Made by a program: the position numbers and the translations under genes. The notes under the pieces are model-generated. The model saw nothing but the letters and a program-made list of their open reading frames with translations. It did not search any database and had not been told where the DNA came from. Positions 10,701-20,700 of a stretch of 64,000 nucleotides of DNA are shown one piece after another. The first letter of the stretch is position 1, and each line of letters starts with the position of its first letter. The stretch lies in the NCBI RefSeq assembly GCF_024763615.1, contig NC_077224.1:15965078-16029077 (forward strand), given 5' to 3'. The stretch comes from Phlebotomus papatasi (Eukaryota; Arthropoda; Insecta; Diptera; Psychodidae).

Positions 10701-13573
10701 TCCATTATTAAAATTAAAACTCATTCATTTGATTTTTTTTGTATTTTTTAATTTTTTATTTCACTTTTAAAAATCACTAAGTGTTTTTTTTTTGTATTTT
10801 TAAAATTGGTTACTTTACTGGACAAGAGTTTTCCGCTGATTTATTCAAATCGGTTCCGGAATATGATCAGTGTCATTAAAAAATATATAAATAATTTTCT
10901 GATAGCCTTTTTCGTCAATTATTTAAATAAATATCTCTTATTAGATTTTTTTAGAGTCTTCTGATATAAAGATTGTTATGTAGAGTACAATTAGTTAATT
11001 TGAAATCCGAGCTAAATTGAAATATTGAGGTCTTCTAACTGATTCAGATTACCAAAGAGAAAAAGAAAACCAGGAAGAAGCACAAGCCCTATTTTCAAGA
11101 GTATTTCTTTGTGCTTTTTCATTTGCCAATTTAAAACACTTAGGAAATATCAAAGTTCAATTTTGGATTTTGTTCACAATTACCCCTTAGTACCCTATAC
11201 TTAGAAAAAGAATTTAATCTTGATGGTCTGATACTTCATCGTTGACCCGGGATCTAGAAGGCCCGTAATACTTCTGGAAACTGTCAAGATTAGTGTGAAA
11301 TATCACTGAAACCTTTGAGTTGATTTGAATTAACAAAAAATCGGCAATTGGCAAAATTGTGCCGATTTGAAGCTAAGAATTGCTAAGAGTTGATTTGAAT
11401 TAACATGTTATTAATTAATTAATTAATTAATTTAATTATAATAATTTAATAATATTATATTAATTAATATTAATAATAATAGTATTAATAATAAAAATTA
11501 ATAATAATTTAATAAATAAATTAATTAAAAAAATTAAAAAAAAATCGGCATGATTTTAGCGAAGAATCGGCAGATTTAAATGTTCTTATGAAGTATAGCG
11601 TTCATTTAAACTCGTCTAACATCACAATTTCAGTGGTAAAGTTTAGTGTACTGTACTGGAAACACTAATCTTCTAGATTTACTCGGGAAATCGCCACGAA
11701 ATCGACAAAATTCATGCGAAATCGGCAAATCGGCACAATTTTCCGATTTACCGTGAATCGTAAGCGGCACAGTTATCTACTCCTTGTTAGTTACTCCCCT
11801 GTAACTCTTAAGCCAAAAAGGATAAAGCTAATCCATAGGCAAGTCTTAATCTGACGGCTGTAAAAATCAAGATGGCGAACTTACAGAATTTTTTTTCCTT
11901 TTTTGATAAATTTTTATCGCTTTCGTGTTAAATGAGTCATCTGATTCAAACAAATGTATTGTCGTTGGAAAGGCCTTGAAGGTCTCTACAGTCTACATTA
12001 TTTTCATAAAATTATCGAACTTAAAATTTTAAATTGTGCAAGTTTTTTTTTAAATTAATCTCAAAACTCTTGGAAATGTGTAAAAATAAAACGTGTACAA
12101 GAAAAATATAAAATTAGATAATTATGAAAATGATGTTAAACTTTGAGACCTCTACACATTGGGAGCAATTTTCGTCAAAAATTGCATATTTGAAGGTATT
12201 CCTCAGCACTGCTTTAAGTGGAAACGTCAAAAATGCAATTTTTGATGAAAATTGCTCCCAATGTGTAGAAGCCTGTAGAGGATTTCAAGGCCTTTCCAAC
12301 GACACCAAATTCGTTGCAATAAGATTTCTCACTTAGCAGAAAATGATAAAAATTAATCAAAAACTAAAAAATGATCTTCAAGTCCGCCATTTTGATTTGA
12401 ACAGTCTTCAGCATTCATTTTACTTGACGCAAATTATCTTGATTTTAATTTTAATCTCGTTTTTAGAATGCAACATTGAATATTTGTTTTCCATTGCACA
12501 ATTTTTTTTGTCACATTTTGCTGCCATCTAATCTTTCTAAAAGTTGCAAAGAATTTCCACTGAGGCGATAAAAACGATCCCTGACTTAGAAATTTCATCG
12601 AACGTCGGCACTTTTGGTGTGCGCCTGATAAAACAAAAAGCCAAAGGCGCAGAAAAGTTGAGAAATTGCCAATGTGGCTGTTTTTTTGTTGTTGTTATTC
12701 AGCTGGAATTGCTGGAGCGTAGTTGTGAGTGTTTTCTTTTGTCATTTTTTGCCTTTGTAGTCGCCATGGGCGGAAGTGAAGCGCGAAATGATGGAGGAGA
12801 AGGGTCTGGATGAGAGTACAGCCGATCAAATTGGGGAATATGTTCAGCTGGCTGGTGGATTGGAGTTGGTGGAGAAGTTGGAGAAGGATCCGAAGTTGAC
12901 AGCTGCAAAATCTGCAGTTTCTGGCCTGGAGCAGATGAAGAAGTTGCTGAAGTACTGTGAAGTTCTGGGTCTGACCAATGAGATCAGGTTCGATTTGAGC
13001 CTGGCCAGAGGATTGGACTACTACACGGGAGTGATCTATGAGGCAGTGTTGACGGCAATGCCGGAAATGGTGAATGGGGGCGAAGTGGAACCCGTGACAC
13101 TGGGATCAGTGGCCGGTGGGGGCAGGTATGACAATCTCGTGGGGATGTTTGATCCCAAGGGGAAGCAGGTGCCCTGTGTGGGCGTTTCAATTGGAGTTGA
13201 GAGGATTTTCTCACTGTTGGAAGCCAAGCAGGCGGCTGAAGGGATCAAGATCCGGACGACGGATGTGGAAGTGTTTGTAGCCAGTGCTCACAAGGGATTG
13301 CACGAGCAACGCCTGAAAATCATCACGGAACTTTGGGATGGTGGAATAAAAGCTGAACATTCCTACAAGGAGAATCCCAAGTTGCTGGTGCAGTTGCAGC
13401 ACTGTGAAGAGGCAGGAATACCATTTGCTCTGATTCTCGGGGATTCAGAGCTGAAACGGGGCGTAGTGAAGTTGCGTGAAGTGACATCGAGGAAGGAGGA
13501 GGAGATCTCAAGGGAAAATATCGCCGAAGAACTCAGCAGGAGGCTTTCGCTCCTCCGAAATGGGGATTTTTAA
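1615..13573 (+). CDS. HisRS: Histidyl-tRNA synthetase, cytosolic and mitochondrial isoforms from alternative first exons
   Basis: The enzyme charges tRNA-His with histidine. Exons are 1615-1707 (cytosolic start) or 7437-7523 (mitochondrial start), then 7602-7832, 7911-8339 and 12761-13573, all joined in phase 0 with GT-AG introns. Products are 521 and 519 residues (human HARS has 509). In cytosolic numbering, a WHEP-like helix pair covers about 1-46; the catalytic core starts at TPKGTRDYNP (66-75); motif 1 ends in TPVFE (102-106); RYDLTVPLARYLA is at 136-148; motif 2 with YRRDNPAMTRGRYREF lies at about 164-179; the HisA signature LARGLDYYTG is at 332-341; motif 3 GVSIGVERIF is at 392-401; an anticodon-binding domain follows from about 416. 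All catalytic class II signatures are intact. Introns are 5.9 kb (cytosolic) and 4.4 kb and are full of MITEs. Confidence 0.95.
2571..2813. repeat. Foldback element family A (ACACC...GGTGTGCC)
   Basis: The left arm runs from ACACCTTTTAGAT through CTTCTTTTGAACATCACAC. The right arm returns through AAAGAGTGACATAGAC to AAAAGGTGTGCC. The two arms are inverted copies around a TTTAATTTGG-like centre near 2700. Several other copies lie in this window. Confidence 0.75.
3050..3205. repeat. Degenerate foldback family A copy
   Basis: AAGAAGAAGAGTACTACAG and GGGATAGACTTATG followed by GAGAAAGAAAAGGAT match the right arm of the family, with worn left-arm sequence before it. Confidence 0.45.
3715..4207. 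repeat. Concentric foldback: family A copy inside an outer palindrome
   Basis: The outer arms, 3715-3830 and 4096-4207, are inverted copies: TTCAATCGATTGAAATTTTA on the left pairs with TAAAATTTCAATCGATTGAA on the right, and both flank CAAACTGAAATCA / TGATTTCTGTTTG. The inner part, 3833-4085, is a family A element with its own arms. All four arms are symmetric about roughly 3960. Confidence 0.65.
4340..4545. repeat. Diverged foldback family A copy
   Basis: CACACGTTTTATACAAGG, CTTCTTCTTCTTTTGAAC and the closing TTTTCCAGATGCAAAAAGG follow the order of family A, with many substitutions. Confidence 0.5.
4624..5294. repeat. Foldback family A copy split by a second element
   Basis: The left part is GGCACACCTTTTAGATCGG at 4624 onward; the right arm reaches TTTTACTGATAT, then a 428-bp insertion (4857-5284) intervenes. 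The element resumes with AAGGTGTGCC to 5294. Removing the insertion restores the usual right end. Confidence 0.75.
4857..5284. mobile_element. TA-flanked element, family B (AGGGTAAGTGTGCC termini), copy 1
   Basis: The left end is TAGGGTAAGTGTGCTAAATT and the right end, reversed, is TACGGTAAGTGTACCAAATT. The flanking TA is present on both sides and a single copy would be expected in the interrupted host element, so TA is the likely target-site duplication, as in Tc1/mariner-type elements. There is no transposase; it is non-autonomous. Confidence 0.75.
5586..5731. repeat. 146-bp hairpin element (TATCGTCGGTTGCGTC)
   Basis: The left arm TATCGTCGGTTGCGTCTAC is the exact reverse complement of GTAGACGCAACCGACGATA at the right. 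The inner arms CTGTCGTCGCTGCATTTG and AAATGCAGATACGACAG also pair. It probably is a small MITE; a hairpin RNA gene is possible but nothing supports it. Confidence 0.65.
6045..7001. mobile_element. piggyBac-type non-autonomous element with TTAA flanks
   Basis: The element opens TTAACTCTTTCGCGTC and closes GACGCGAAAGAGTTAA, a perfect 16-bp inverted repeat that includes TTAA on both sides. TTAA duplication is the mark of piggyBac transposition. The palindrome GGGTCATATATGACCC occurs three times inside (about 6066-6081, 6404-6419, 6851-6866). No transposase reading frame is present in its 957 bp. Confidence 0.75.
7002..7436 (+). promoter_or_regulatory. Presumed promoter region of the mitochondrial HisRS transcript
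   Basis: The sequence is T-rich with CTCTCTCTT tracts. TCAGTC at 7336-7341 fits the arthropod initiator and would leave a 5' UTR of about 100 nt. No TATA box is seen. A minus-strand tRNA-type B box (GGGTTCGAATCC) sits at 7112-7122. Confidence 0.3.
7437..7523 (+). CDS. HisRS: HisRS alternative first exon, mitochondrial targeting leader
   Basis: It encodes 29 residues starting MLGVLRMIQKKRHIRAF. There are six Arg or Lys and no acidic residue before Glu27, as expected of a mitochondrial presequence. The donor GTTAGG at 7524 leaves phase 0, so it joins ATCGATGTG at 7602 exactly as the cytosolic exon does. The 78-nt intron behind it has no in-frame stop. Confidence 0.82.
8706..8967 (+). repeat. 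Family C MITE: solo right end plus a left-truncated copy
   Basis: 8706-8757 is only the right end (ATTTCCGGAATGTTATTTTA ... TTTCTCTCAGTG). It is followed directly by a longer copy whose left end is missing but which runs through ACACCGATTTCGGATC to a second right end at 8967. Confidence 0.65.
9011..9229. mobile_element. 219-bp TA-flanked foldback, family D copy 1
   Basis: It opens TAGGGGAAAGTGGGGCACC and its right end reversed is TAGGGGGAAGTGGGGCACC. The arms pair almost perfectly to the middle at about 9120. There is no coding capacity. A second copy of equal length lies at 43001-43219. Confidence 0.8.
9441..9478 (-). repeat. tRNA-like SINE fragment
   Basis: On the minus strand it reads CACGAGTTCGAGCACTTTG followed by CAAAGCCTGGGACGC. 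The same module appears on the plus strand at 17229-17262, so this is a dispersed family with a B-box-like core. Confidence 0.45.
10310..10690. repeat. Short internally repeated stretch (CAAAATTCCGAA units)
   Basis: Variants of TCAAAATTCTGAATGGGTC and its complement-like GGAATTTTGA recur about ten times, separated by TTTTGGCTTTTTGG. The open frames here are side effects of the repeat. Confidence 0.5.
11240..11700. repeat. AT-rich foldback with TTAAT core
   Basis: The outer arms around CTTCTGGAAAC...AAGATTAGTGT (left) and ACACTAATCTTCTAGA (right) are inverted. The middle, 11405-11535, is almost pure A/T with ATTAATTAATTAATT. Confidence 0.5.
11860..12400. repeat. Long imperfect foldback
   Basis: AATCAAGATGGCGAACTT on the left pairs with AAGTCCGCCATTTTGATT on the right. 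GTCGTTGGAAAGGCCTTGAA pairs with TTCAAGGCCTTTCCAACGAC at 12285-12304. The inner arms ACACATTGGGAGCAATTTT and AAAATTGCTCCCAATGTGT also pair. Confidence 0.7.
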
Positions 13574-13929
13574 GCAAAGAAAAAAACAAAGGGATTCAGC
13601 GAAATCATTCTTGAGGCTCATTTTTTTCCTCAAAAGCTTCATTGCATTTTCTTTTTCAATCACAAAACTCAAATTGGTTGTCACACAGCTTCTCATTCTT
13701 ATCCCTCCTTCGACAAAAAAATGGTTACCTCAAGGTGAGTGAGATAAAAAACGAACTAGGAGAAACTAGCAAGGTGAGATGAAAAATTCTCAAAAAGAAC
13801 ATTTTGAAAATTATTGGGTGGTATTTCACAAAAAGCCAAAAATGATCAGCATATTTTTTTGCTAAAATTATTTAAATACTCTTTAAAATTTTCAATTTTT
13901 TTTATTGAATTCACAATGTTTTAAGGATC

Positions 13930-14740
13930 AAATATCGAGAGAAAAAAATAAAATACCACGATTATCAAGGATAATGGGAGTAACACGATTATCCTAGTAA
14001 CATTTCCTACAATTATTACAGAGAAATTCAATCGAAAGATGAATTTTACAACGATTATCCTAAAGAGCTCATTTTTCAGCCGAAAATTGAATTTTACAAT
14101 GGTTATCCTTTGAAAATTGTTAAAATAGTAAAAACGAGACGAAATTCTCTAGTTCAATTCCAAAAACTTCTGCGGTAATCTTTGTAATATCCATAAAAAA
14201 ATTACACGATAATCGTTGTAAAATGCAACTTTGGGAATTTGTTGCTATGATAATCGTTGTAAATAATATTAAGATAATCGTGTTACTTCCGATTCAAGTG
14301 ATAATTGTAGTAATTTGTTCAACATTGAATGATTACTATGATTATCGTTTTATTTTTGAGAATTAAAGGATTTAAATTTCCCTCGATCAATTAAAAAAAT
14401 AATACCAAGATAATCGTTGTAAAATGCAACTTTTGGTTCAAAAAGAAATATGAACTTTTTGCCACGATAATCGTTGTAAATATTACAATTATAATCGTGT
14501 TACTTCTAATACGAGTGATAATCGTAGTAATGTGTTCAACATTGAATGATTACTACGATTATCGTTTTATTTTTGAGAATTGAAGGATTTGAATTTCCCT
14601 CGATCAATTAAAAAAAAATAATACCACGATAATCGTTGTTAAATGCAACTTCAGGCTGAAAAAGAAATATGAACTTTTTGCAACAATAATCGTGTTACAG
14701 AATGTTATTCTAACTTTTTCGGATTTCTCTCAGTGTTCAG
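13930..14740. repeat. ACGATWATCGT-rich repeat cluster
   Basis: GATAATCGT or its complement ACGATTATC occurs more than twelve times. A unit of about 220 bp (containing GTTCAACATTGAATGATTAC and CCCTCGATCAATTAAAAAAA) is present twice in direct order, near 14310 and 14530. A solo family C right end closes it at 14700-14735. Confidence 0.7.
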
Positions 14741-15262
14741 CCAAAGATCAGTAAGATTAGGCCAGGAAAATCAATACAGAAGAAACATTGTGAATTCTCT
14801 AAAAAAAAAACATAAAAAATACAAATTTTCCAAGAAGAAAATTAATAAATGAGATATAACTAAAATGCCTAAAATGCTTTTGAAATTGTTGTGGAGAATC
14901 AGAAGAATATTGAGCAATAAGCTTTATCAAAGCTAAAAATATCAGGTTATAAACAAATTTAGTGTGAAGCAACAATATTTTTTTTTGAAAAGGATATTTT
15001 TGATGTTTCTCGACAAAGAAAAAAAATCATACGCATTTATGAATGAGGAAAATTATTCAGAACACAGGACATAACCTAAAAAAAATAGAGGAGATTACTT
15101 AGAGCGGCCAAAACGCTGAATTTCGGTTTAGAAGCAATTCTTGGATTGCATTTATACTATTTTTTTGACAATAAAAAGTAAGTTCTCAATGTGAAATGAG
15201 GTTAGATTTAACCTTAAAAAAAAAAAAACATTAGTGAGAAGTTGTAACAGCACTGACGTAAG

Positions 15263-15391
15263 ACGTATCTTGAGAATCAAGGAGATAAACTCCCTCCGGG
15301 TGCGTCAGGTCATATTCGTGTTTTCCAGTCCTTAAAGGATAACCATCCCTGACGTACCCGGACGAAATTTATTTCCTCGATTCTCAAGATT
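15263..15391. repeat. 129-bp foldback
   Basis: ATCTTGAGAATCAAGGAGAT pairs imperfectly with TTCCTCGATTCTCAAGAT, and CCGGGTGCGTCAGG pairs with CCTGACGTACCCGG. Confidence 0.55.
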
Positions 15392-16534
15392 AGTGAGAGG
15401 TTATGTGCAAATTGAGGTTAAGTTGAGTTGCCTAAAGTGGCTAGAAATTCCAGGAAAAAACTACATTACTACATAAACCTTTTGAAAACCTTTCAATAAA
15501 ATGCAATATATTTAATAATTCTGACGATTTGATTCTTTTTGTATGCTTTTTATTAGTTAGTTTAATTTTAACCTCAAATTCCTTATCAAACATTTTTGAG
15601 GTTAAAAATAATTTTTTGGACGACGTTTTACTTAGATTGATCACGTTTTAAATTATGTTTTGCTCATAATTAAAGGTAGAATTGAACTTGAAATTCCAGA
15701 GATTAGGTCTCTAGTTTTTGAGGTTAAGTCCGACATAACCTAACTTTTTTTTTTTAAAATATCTTCTGCAAAAAAATGAGACAATTTAGCAGATATCCGA
15801 AATGTTTTAATGAAAAATTCACTACAGAATTAATCAGACTTTATGTTATTTTCAGTATTGGCTTATATACCGCTAGATGGAGTTGCAATGAGTAAATTCC
15901 AATAAATTAACCTTGCTTTTGACAAGAAAAACAACCTAAACGACTTGAGAAAATTGCATTTGTGACTGAAATTTGTTAAAGTAATTAATCAGACACCTAA
16001 AAAAAAGCCTGAAAATCACGATTACGGAAATTTATTTAGAGAAAGAAATCTGATATTTTTACCATTCTAAATAAAAAAAATTGCAATATGTACTGCAAAA
16101 AGAGAAATACCACCCCGAAGAATATTACTATACATTTCTTTCTTAATTGATAAATAAAAAAGTACTCTTAGGAACATCAGTTCGATAATTTAAATTAAAA
16201 AATAAAAGAAGAATAAAGATGAAGAAAAGTTGAAATGAAAGCTTACTATTTAAGTCTATTTATATTGCGATATACTTGAGAATTAATAAATACCGCAGTT
16301 GATTTGTAAATGCTTCAGTTTTTTTTTATTTTTTACTGCTCGAACTCAAAGAGAGAGCAGTTATATAATCGACTTTTTTTTCAACTTCTCACTGTTCTGG
16401 AGCTTAAACGGTAAGAGATATCAACTTCCAGTCTTCGATGACCCCTCCTCAAATGACATTATCTCGTATCCAACCTCTTTACTTTTCCTCCCTCCCCTTT
16501 CGTACGTTCCCTATCCCTAAAAAAAAAGGTAAAA

Positions 16535-17116
16535 AATGAGCTTTTTCCAATTTTGCAAAAAATTGGCCCAAGCTTTTTCAATGATTTTTGGATATGTTTT
16601 AGAGCTGATCCTGGCAAACATTTCGCCCAAACATACCTATGACCGGAAAATTTGCCATTTTGAATTAATGAAGGTCAAAGTTCAACCAATTTGGAAGGCT
16701 CATTTTTCAACCGATTTGGTTAAATTTGGATTTTTTGGAAAGGTACTGCAATGTCGAACCCGGCTGCATCGGTCTTCATCGGTAATGAACCGGTTAAGTA
16801 CCGTTTTTTGTATAAATTTATATCCCTAATAATTGATATTCCCTAAAAGTAAAGTTTTTTCGATTTTTCTCAAAATTGGCCCAAACTTTTTCAATGATTT
16901 TTGGATATGTTTTAGAACTGATCCTGGCGAACATTTCGCCCAAACATACCTATGACCGGAAAATTCGCCATTTTGAATTATTGAAGGTCAAAGGTCAAAT
17001 ACTGTGGAAGGCTCATTTTTCTTTTTGGTTAAATTTGGATTTTTTTTAGTAAAGTATTGCAAATTAGAACCCGGCTGCATCGGTCTTCATCAGTGATGAA
17101 TCGGTTAAGTACCGAT
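16535..17116. repeat. Direct duplication, about 270-bp units offset by 312 bp
   Basis: Unit 1 (16535-16804) and unit 2 (16848-17116) share long blocks such as TTTTTCAATGATTTTTGGAT, CATTTCGCCCAAACATACC and GGCTGCATCGGTCTTCAT, with scattered changes. The 97-residue open frame over unit 1 is not kept in unit 2. Confidence 0.75.
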
Positions 17117-17228
17117 TTTTCGATTTTGAAATGCTTTTGTGATTTATGAATCAATTTGATCTCTAGTAATAGATCAGTAATACCAAAAGATCATGCAAAA
17201 AAAAACTAATTCACGGTGAGCTCTATCT

Positions 17229-17262
17229 CGTGAGTTCGAGCATTCCGCAAAGGTGGGACGCT
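17229..17262 (+). repeat. tRNA-like SINE fragment
   Basis: CGTGAGTTCGAGCATTCCGC followed by AAAGGTGGGACGCTTT is the same module as at 9441-9478 on the other strand. Confidence 0.45.
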
Positions 17263-17640
17263 TTGCCATCTCTTTTAAATTGTGTTGTTGCCCCTGAAGA
17301 ACCAGTTGCCTTGGAAGTCGCATGCAACTTATTTGTGGAGACCCGGAGGAAGCCAATTGAAGTGTGAATTTCAATAGAATCTTCCTTGTTAATTGTGAAA
17401 TTTGATGAGATTGGGAGGTTTTTCTCGAAGGTTGACCGCTGGGATTTATTTTTCTCTCTGTCCACTAAATCAGTCACCCGGCACAAGAATTTTAAAATTG
17501 TCCAGATTCTCAGATTTTCGGAGACAAAAGACAAAAAAAACGACAGAATATCTACCAATTTCTTGACACTCTTTTCATGTTCACGGAAACATGCGTTAAT
17601 CGCGATGAATGACGGTTGAATTAAAGCATGAAGTGTCCAC

Positions 17641-17703
17641 AAATATTTAATGAGACACTCAGTCCGGGACGATGATCAGTTTGTGAGTGAACTCCAGGTG
17701 TGA
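17641..17703 (+). promoter_or_regulatory. Possible core promoter of the secreted-protein gene
   Basis: TATTTAA at 17644-17650 lies 34 bp upstream of the A in TCAGTT (17676-17681), a usual TATA-to-initiator spacing. The 5' UTR would then be about 26 nt. A second TCAGT at 17659 is a weaker option. Confidence 0.3.
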
Positions 17704-20700
17704 ATGATGGTGATTTTGGTGCTTTTTCTCGCGTTACAACTCTTCGGCGGAGTGTTAACCGGGCTTCCCTATGCCAATGACTATCCCTATGTGAGTTACG
17801 GATACGAAAATGGGGCTCAGGGATCATCGGATGCCAGTGGTTTTGTGCAGAATACCCTCTCGGACAATGGAAATAATCTCAAGGCTGCTCAAGATGTCTC
17901 AAAGTTCTACAATCTCGAGAACATTTCCAATGGACACACCCTGAATCACGAAAAGCAAGGAGTCAGTTCTGACAGCCTCAAGCACACCACAGGCGAGGAC
18001 TTTGAAACTGACAAAAAGCACAATAGGAAGCACGTAAAGTCAGGATTCCACAATTCCTACCACAAAGACGAAAGTGGCAGCAACAGCTCCTACTACGAGG
18101 ATTCCGATGATCGTGGAGGAAAGCTCGTCTACGACAAGAGGCACGGAACAAAGGGAGATGCCCATGATTCCCAATATCGCGAGGGATTGAGGGATGGAAG
18201 CTTGAGAGACAAGTATGACGATCGCTACGGAGGATACGATAATCGTGGAACTCACAACAGACATCATTTGTTGGCTGAGGATCAGGGAAATCGCCTTGGG
18301 CACAGGGACAAGTACATCAGGGGTCAGGCTGAGAGGTACGAAATGGTTGACGATGGATATGGAAGAAGACCCTACTCAATTGGCGTCAAGGAGAACTACG
18401 GGATGTACAGGTAGGATAGTTTGGCTAAAAAAATACCATGCATCTTCGGGGCAGTACTTAGTTCAATTTGATCAGTAAATTATTCCCAAATTGCATTTTC
18501 CCATTAAGTACATATCTTTGATATCTGATATAAGAACGATAATCTCTGAGAAAATACCTTTGCAGTATAGGGTAAATGTCCTGATTCAAAACCATTTCCA
18601 GACGCTTTAACTTTGACAGAAGATTCAACACATTAAGTTCATATTTTTTTGAAGAGAATTACATAAATTTGCTCCTAGACTCTTCTAGAATGTTACTGTT
18701 TAGTGAAAATTCTTTAGATATAATTTGAAAACTTCTTAAATACAAGAAAAATCCGCGAGTGTAAAATGCTTCTATTGGAAACATATTAATCCAAATGGAG
18801 ACAAGGGAAAGTTTCTAATTGGAGACAAAAGTGTAAATGAAACCGCGACGAAAGGCTTCCGAAACCTTGTTGAGTTGCTCCTGAGTGCAGGATTTGTTCT
18901 TATTCCGGGTCTTTTCTCATTTCCCATCTAAAACAATAAGGAAATCTCTCCAAAAAAATCATATTTCCGGGGTTTCCTGTTGAAGCATTTGCAGACACTT
19001 CAGAAAAACCTTTTTTGTTCACGAAATAGGTTTTTATTTCATTTGAAAACTTCACGTATCGTTAACAATAAAGATTAGCACTTAATTTAACTAAAATTAG
19101 CCAGAAATATGGCATAAATGTTAAACAAAACGAATAAACAACAGTCACCTCATTGTGTTTATCATTGGAAAACCTTGTCGATCGATGACAAATTTGATGG
19201 TGAAAAGGTACACTTTTAATTTTTCTGAAAAATTAACAAATTAACGTTTGTGAATATGAATGGATTTTCGCTTTATTTGGAGCAAAATTAACTAAATAAT
19301 GAAACTGTGGTATAGAAAATATAGTAATTTAGTACTGTATTTATCATGAAAACAGTGACGTTTCCATTTGGAATAGAGAAAAATTTCCATTTGGAGCAGG
19401 TTCTGAATTAGCTTAATTCACCCTATTGAGCAGTATTTTGCTAAAATTGGTCAGTAAAAATGAACTTTAGTAATATTATAATAAAAAAAACACATTTTAC
19501 CAAAGTTTTTGACGTTTCTCGACAAAGAACAGAGATCAAGTATTTACTATATGAGAAATTTTGAGCAATCTAAATTACTTAATGCTTTTGATTGAGGAAA
19601 GTTGTTTAGGAAATAATCTAAAAAGCGGTTAAGCCCTTAAATTCCCTGTCTATAAGTAGGGGAAAGTGCCCGTGCTTTGCACGGTACCAAGCTTCATAAT
19701 GACTAAATTTAACCTATGTCTTTCAATATGACTCATTGTATTCAAATTTTCAATACTAGGGGAAAGTACTCAGTTTTTTTTTTAAACATAATGCGGATTT
19801 TAGTCATTATAAAGCTTGGGACCTTACAAAGGATGGGCACTTTCCCTTAATCACATTTACGATAGGCTTACCCTTAAAAAAACCAGCTCAGTGAAAATTT
19901 TTTAAATATGCGAAAGATTAACTGAAGTATTTTTGGGCAGTATATTGGTAAAAATGATCAGTAAAAATTAATTTGGACAGTAAGGAAATCAAGCGAAAAC
20001 CAAGACATTTTCGGTTAGATTTAAAATGATTTATGATCACTTTTTTTAAAAAAAAAAATTTACTGACCAAGACTGATTAATCAGTCTGTTAATTTACTGT
20101 CCTAAAATGTCTTTCTCGAAAAAAACACGATATTTTAGTATAAATGGAATATAGTGGATGTAAGCATTGTTCACATGTAATTAACCTTCAAATTTAAAGA
20201 CGAAATTTATATTGCTTGAAGGCTTAACCATGCCTACATTCCCCTAAAGTTGAATTACATAATACAAATCTTTAATATCTAAAATATTTTAGTTCTACTC
20301 CAATTTTTAATAGGCTCTCTTCTAGAGCTTAAAAAGCTTGAAAGCATTTAAAGCTTTAGCAAGTCCGAAAATGCGATGATACTAAAATATTTTAAGAATA
20401 TAACTATTTTTGGTCAGTAGATCAGCAGTTTGATCATTTAAAATGTATTCGTCATTAAATAATTTCCAAGTGTTCTATTTTGTTCAGCAAATAACGAAAA
20501 ATTGCTTGGAAATCACTTAAGTATACACTAAGAAAAAACTGTTGAGTTGAAACAACTTTATCGCCGAGTTGAATTAATTAGAAGAATATCGATGTAATTG
20601 TTACCCTTTTTGTTGTAAATTTTATTAAATAGAGTTGAAACAACTCTTCGTGCGAGTTGAGTTCATTCGTCGGATATCGATGTAATCAGGGGGGTGACAT

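Larger units (their letters stand above)
8340..12760 (+). other. HisRS last intron, 4.4 kb, repeat-filled
   Basis: The donor is GTGAGC after LDK; the acceptor is TTTGCCTTTGTAG before SPWAEVKREM. It contains family C pieces (8706-8967), a 219-bp foldback (9011-9229), a tRNA-like SINE piece (9441-9478), AAAATTCCGAA-type repeats (10310-10690), an AT-rich foldback (11240-11700) and another foldback (11860-12400). The rest is AT-rich sequence without visible function. Confidence 0.8.
13574..17640. other. Intergenic region between HisRS and the secreted-protein gene
   Basis: 4.1 kb with no gene seen. It holds the HisRS 3' UTR (poly(A) site not located), a cluster of ACGATTATCG-type repeats (13930-14700), a foldback (15263-15391), a 312-bp-offset direct duplication (16535-17116) and a tRNA-like SINE fragment (17229-17262). 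15420-16290 is AT-rich with no features I can name. Confidence 0.7.
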
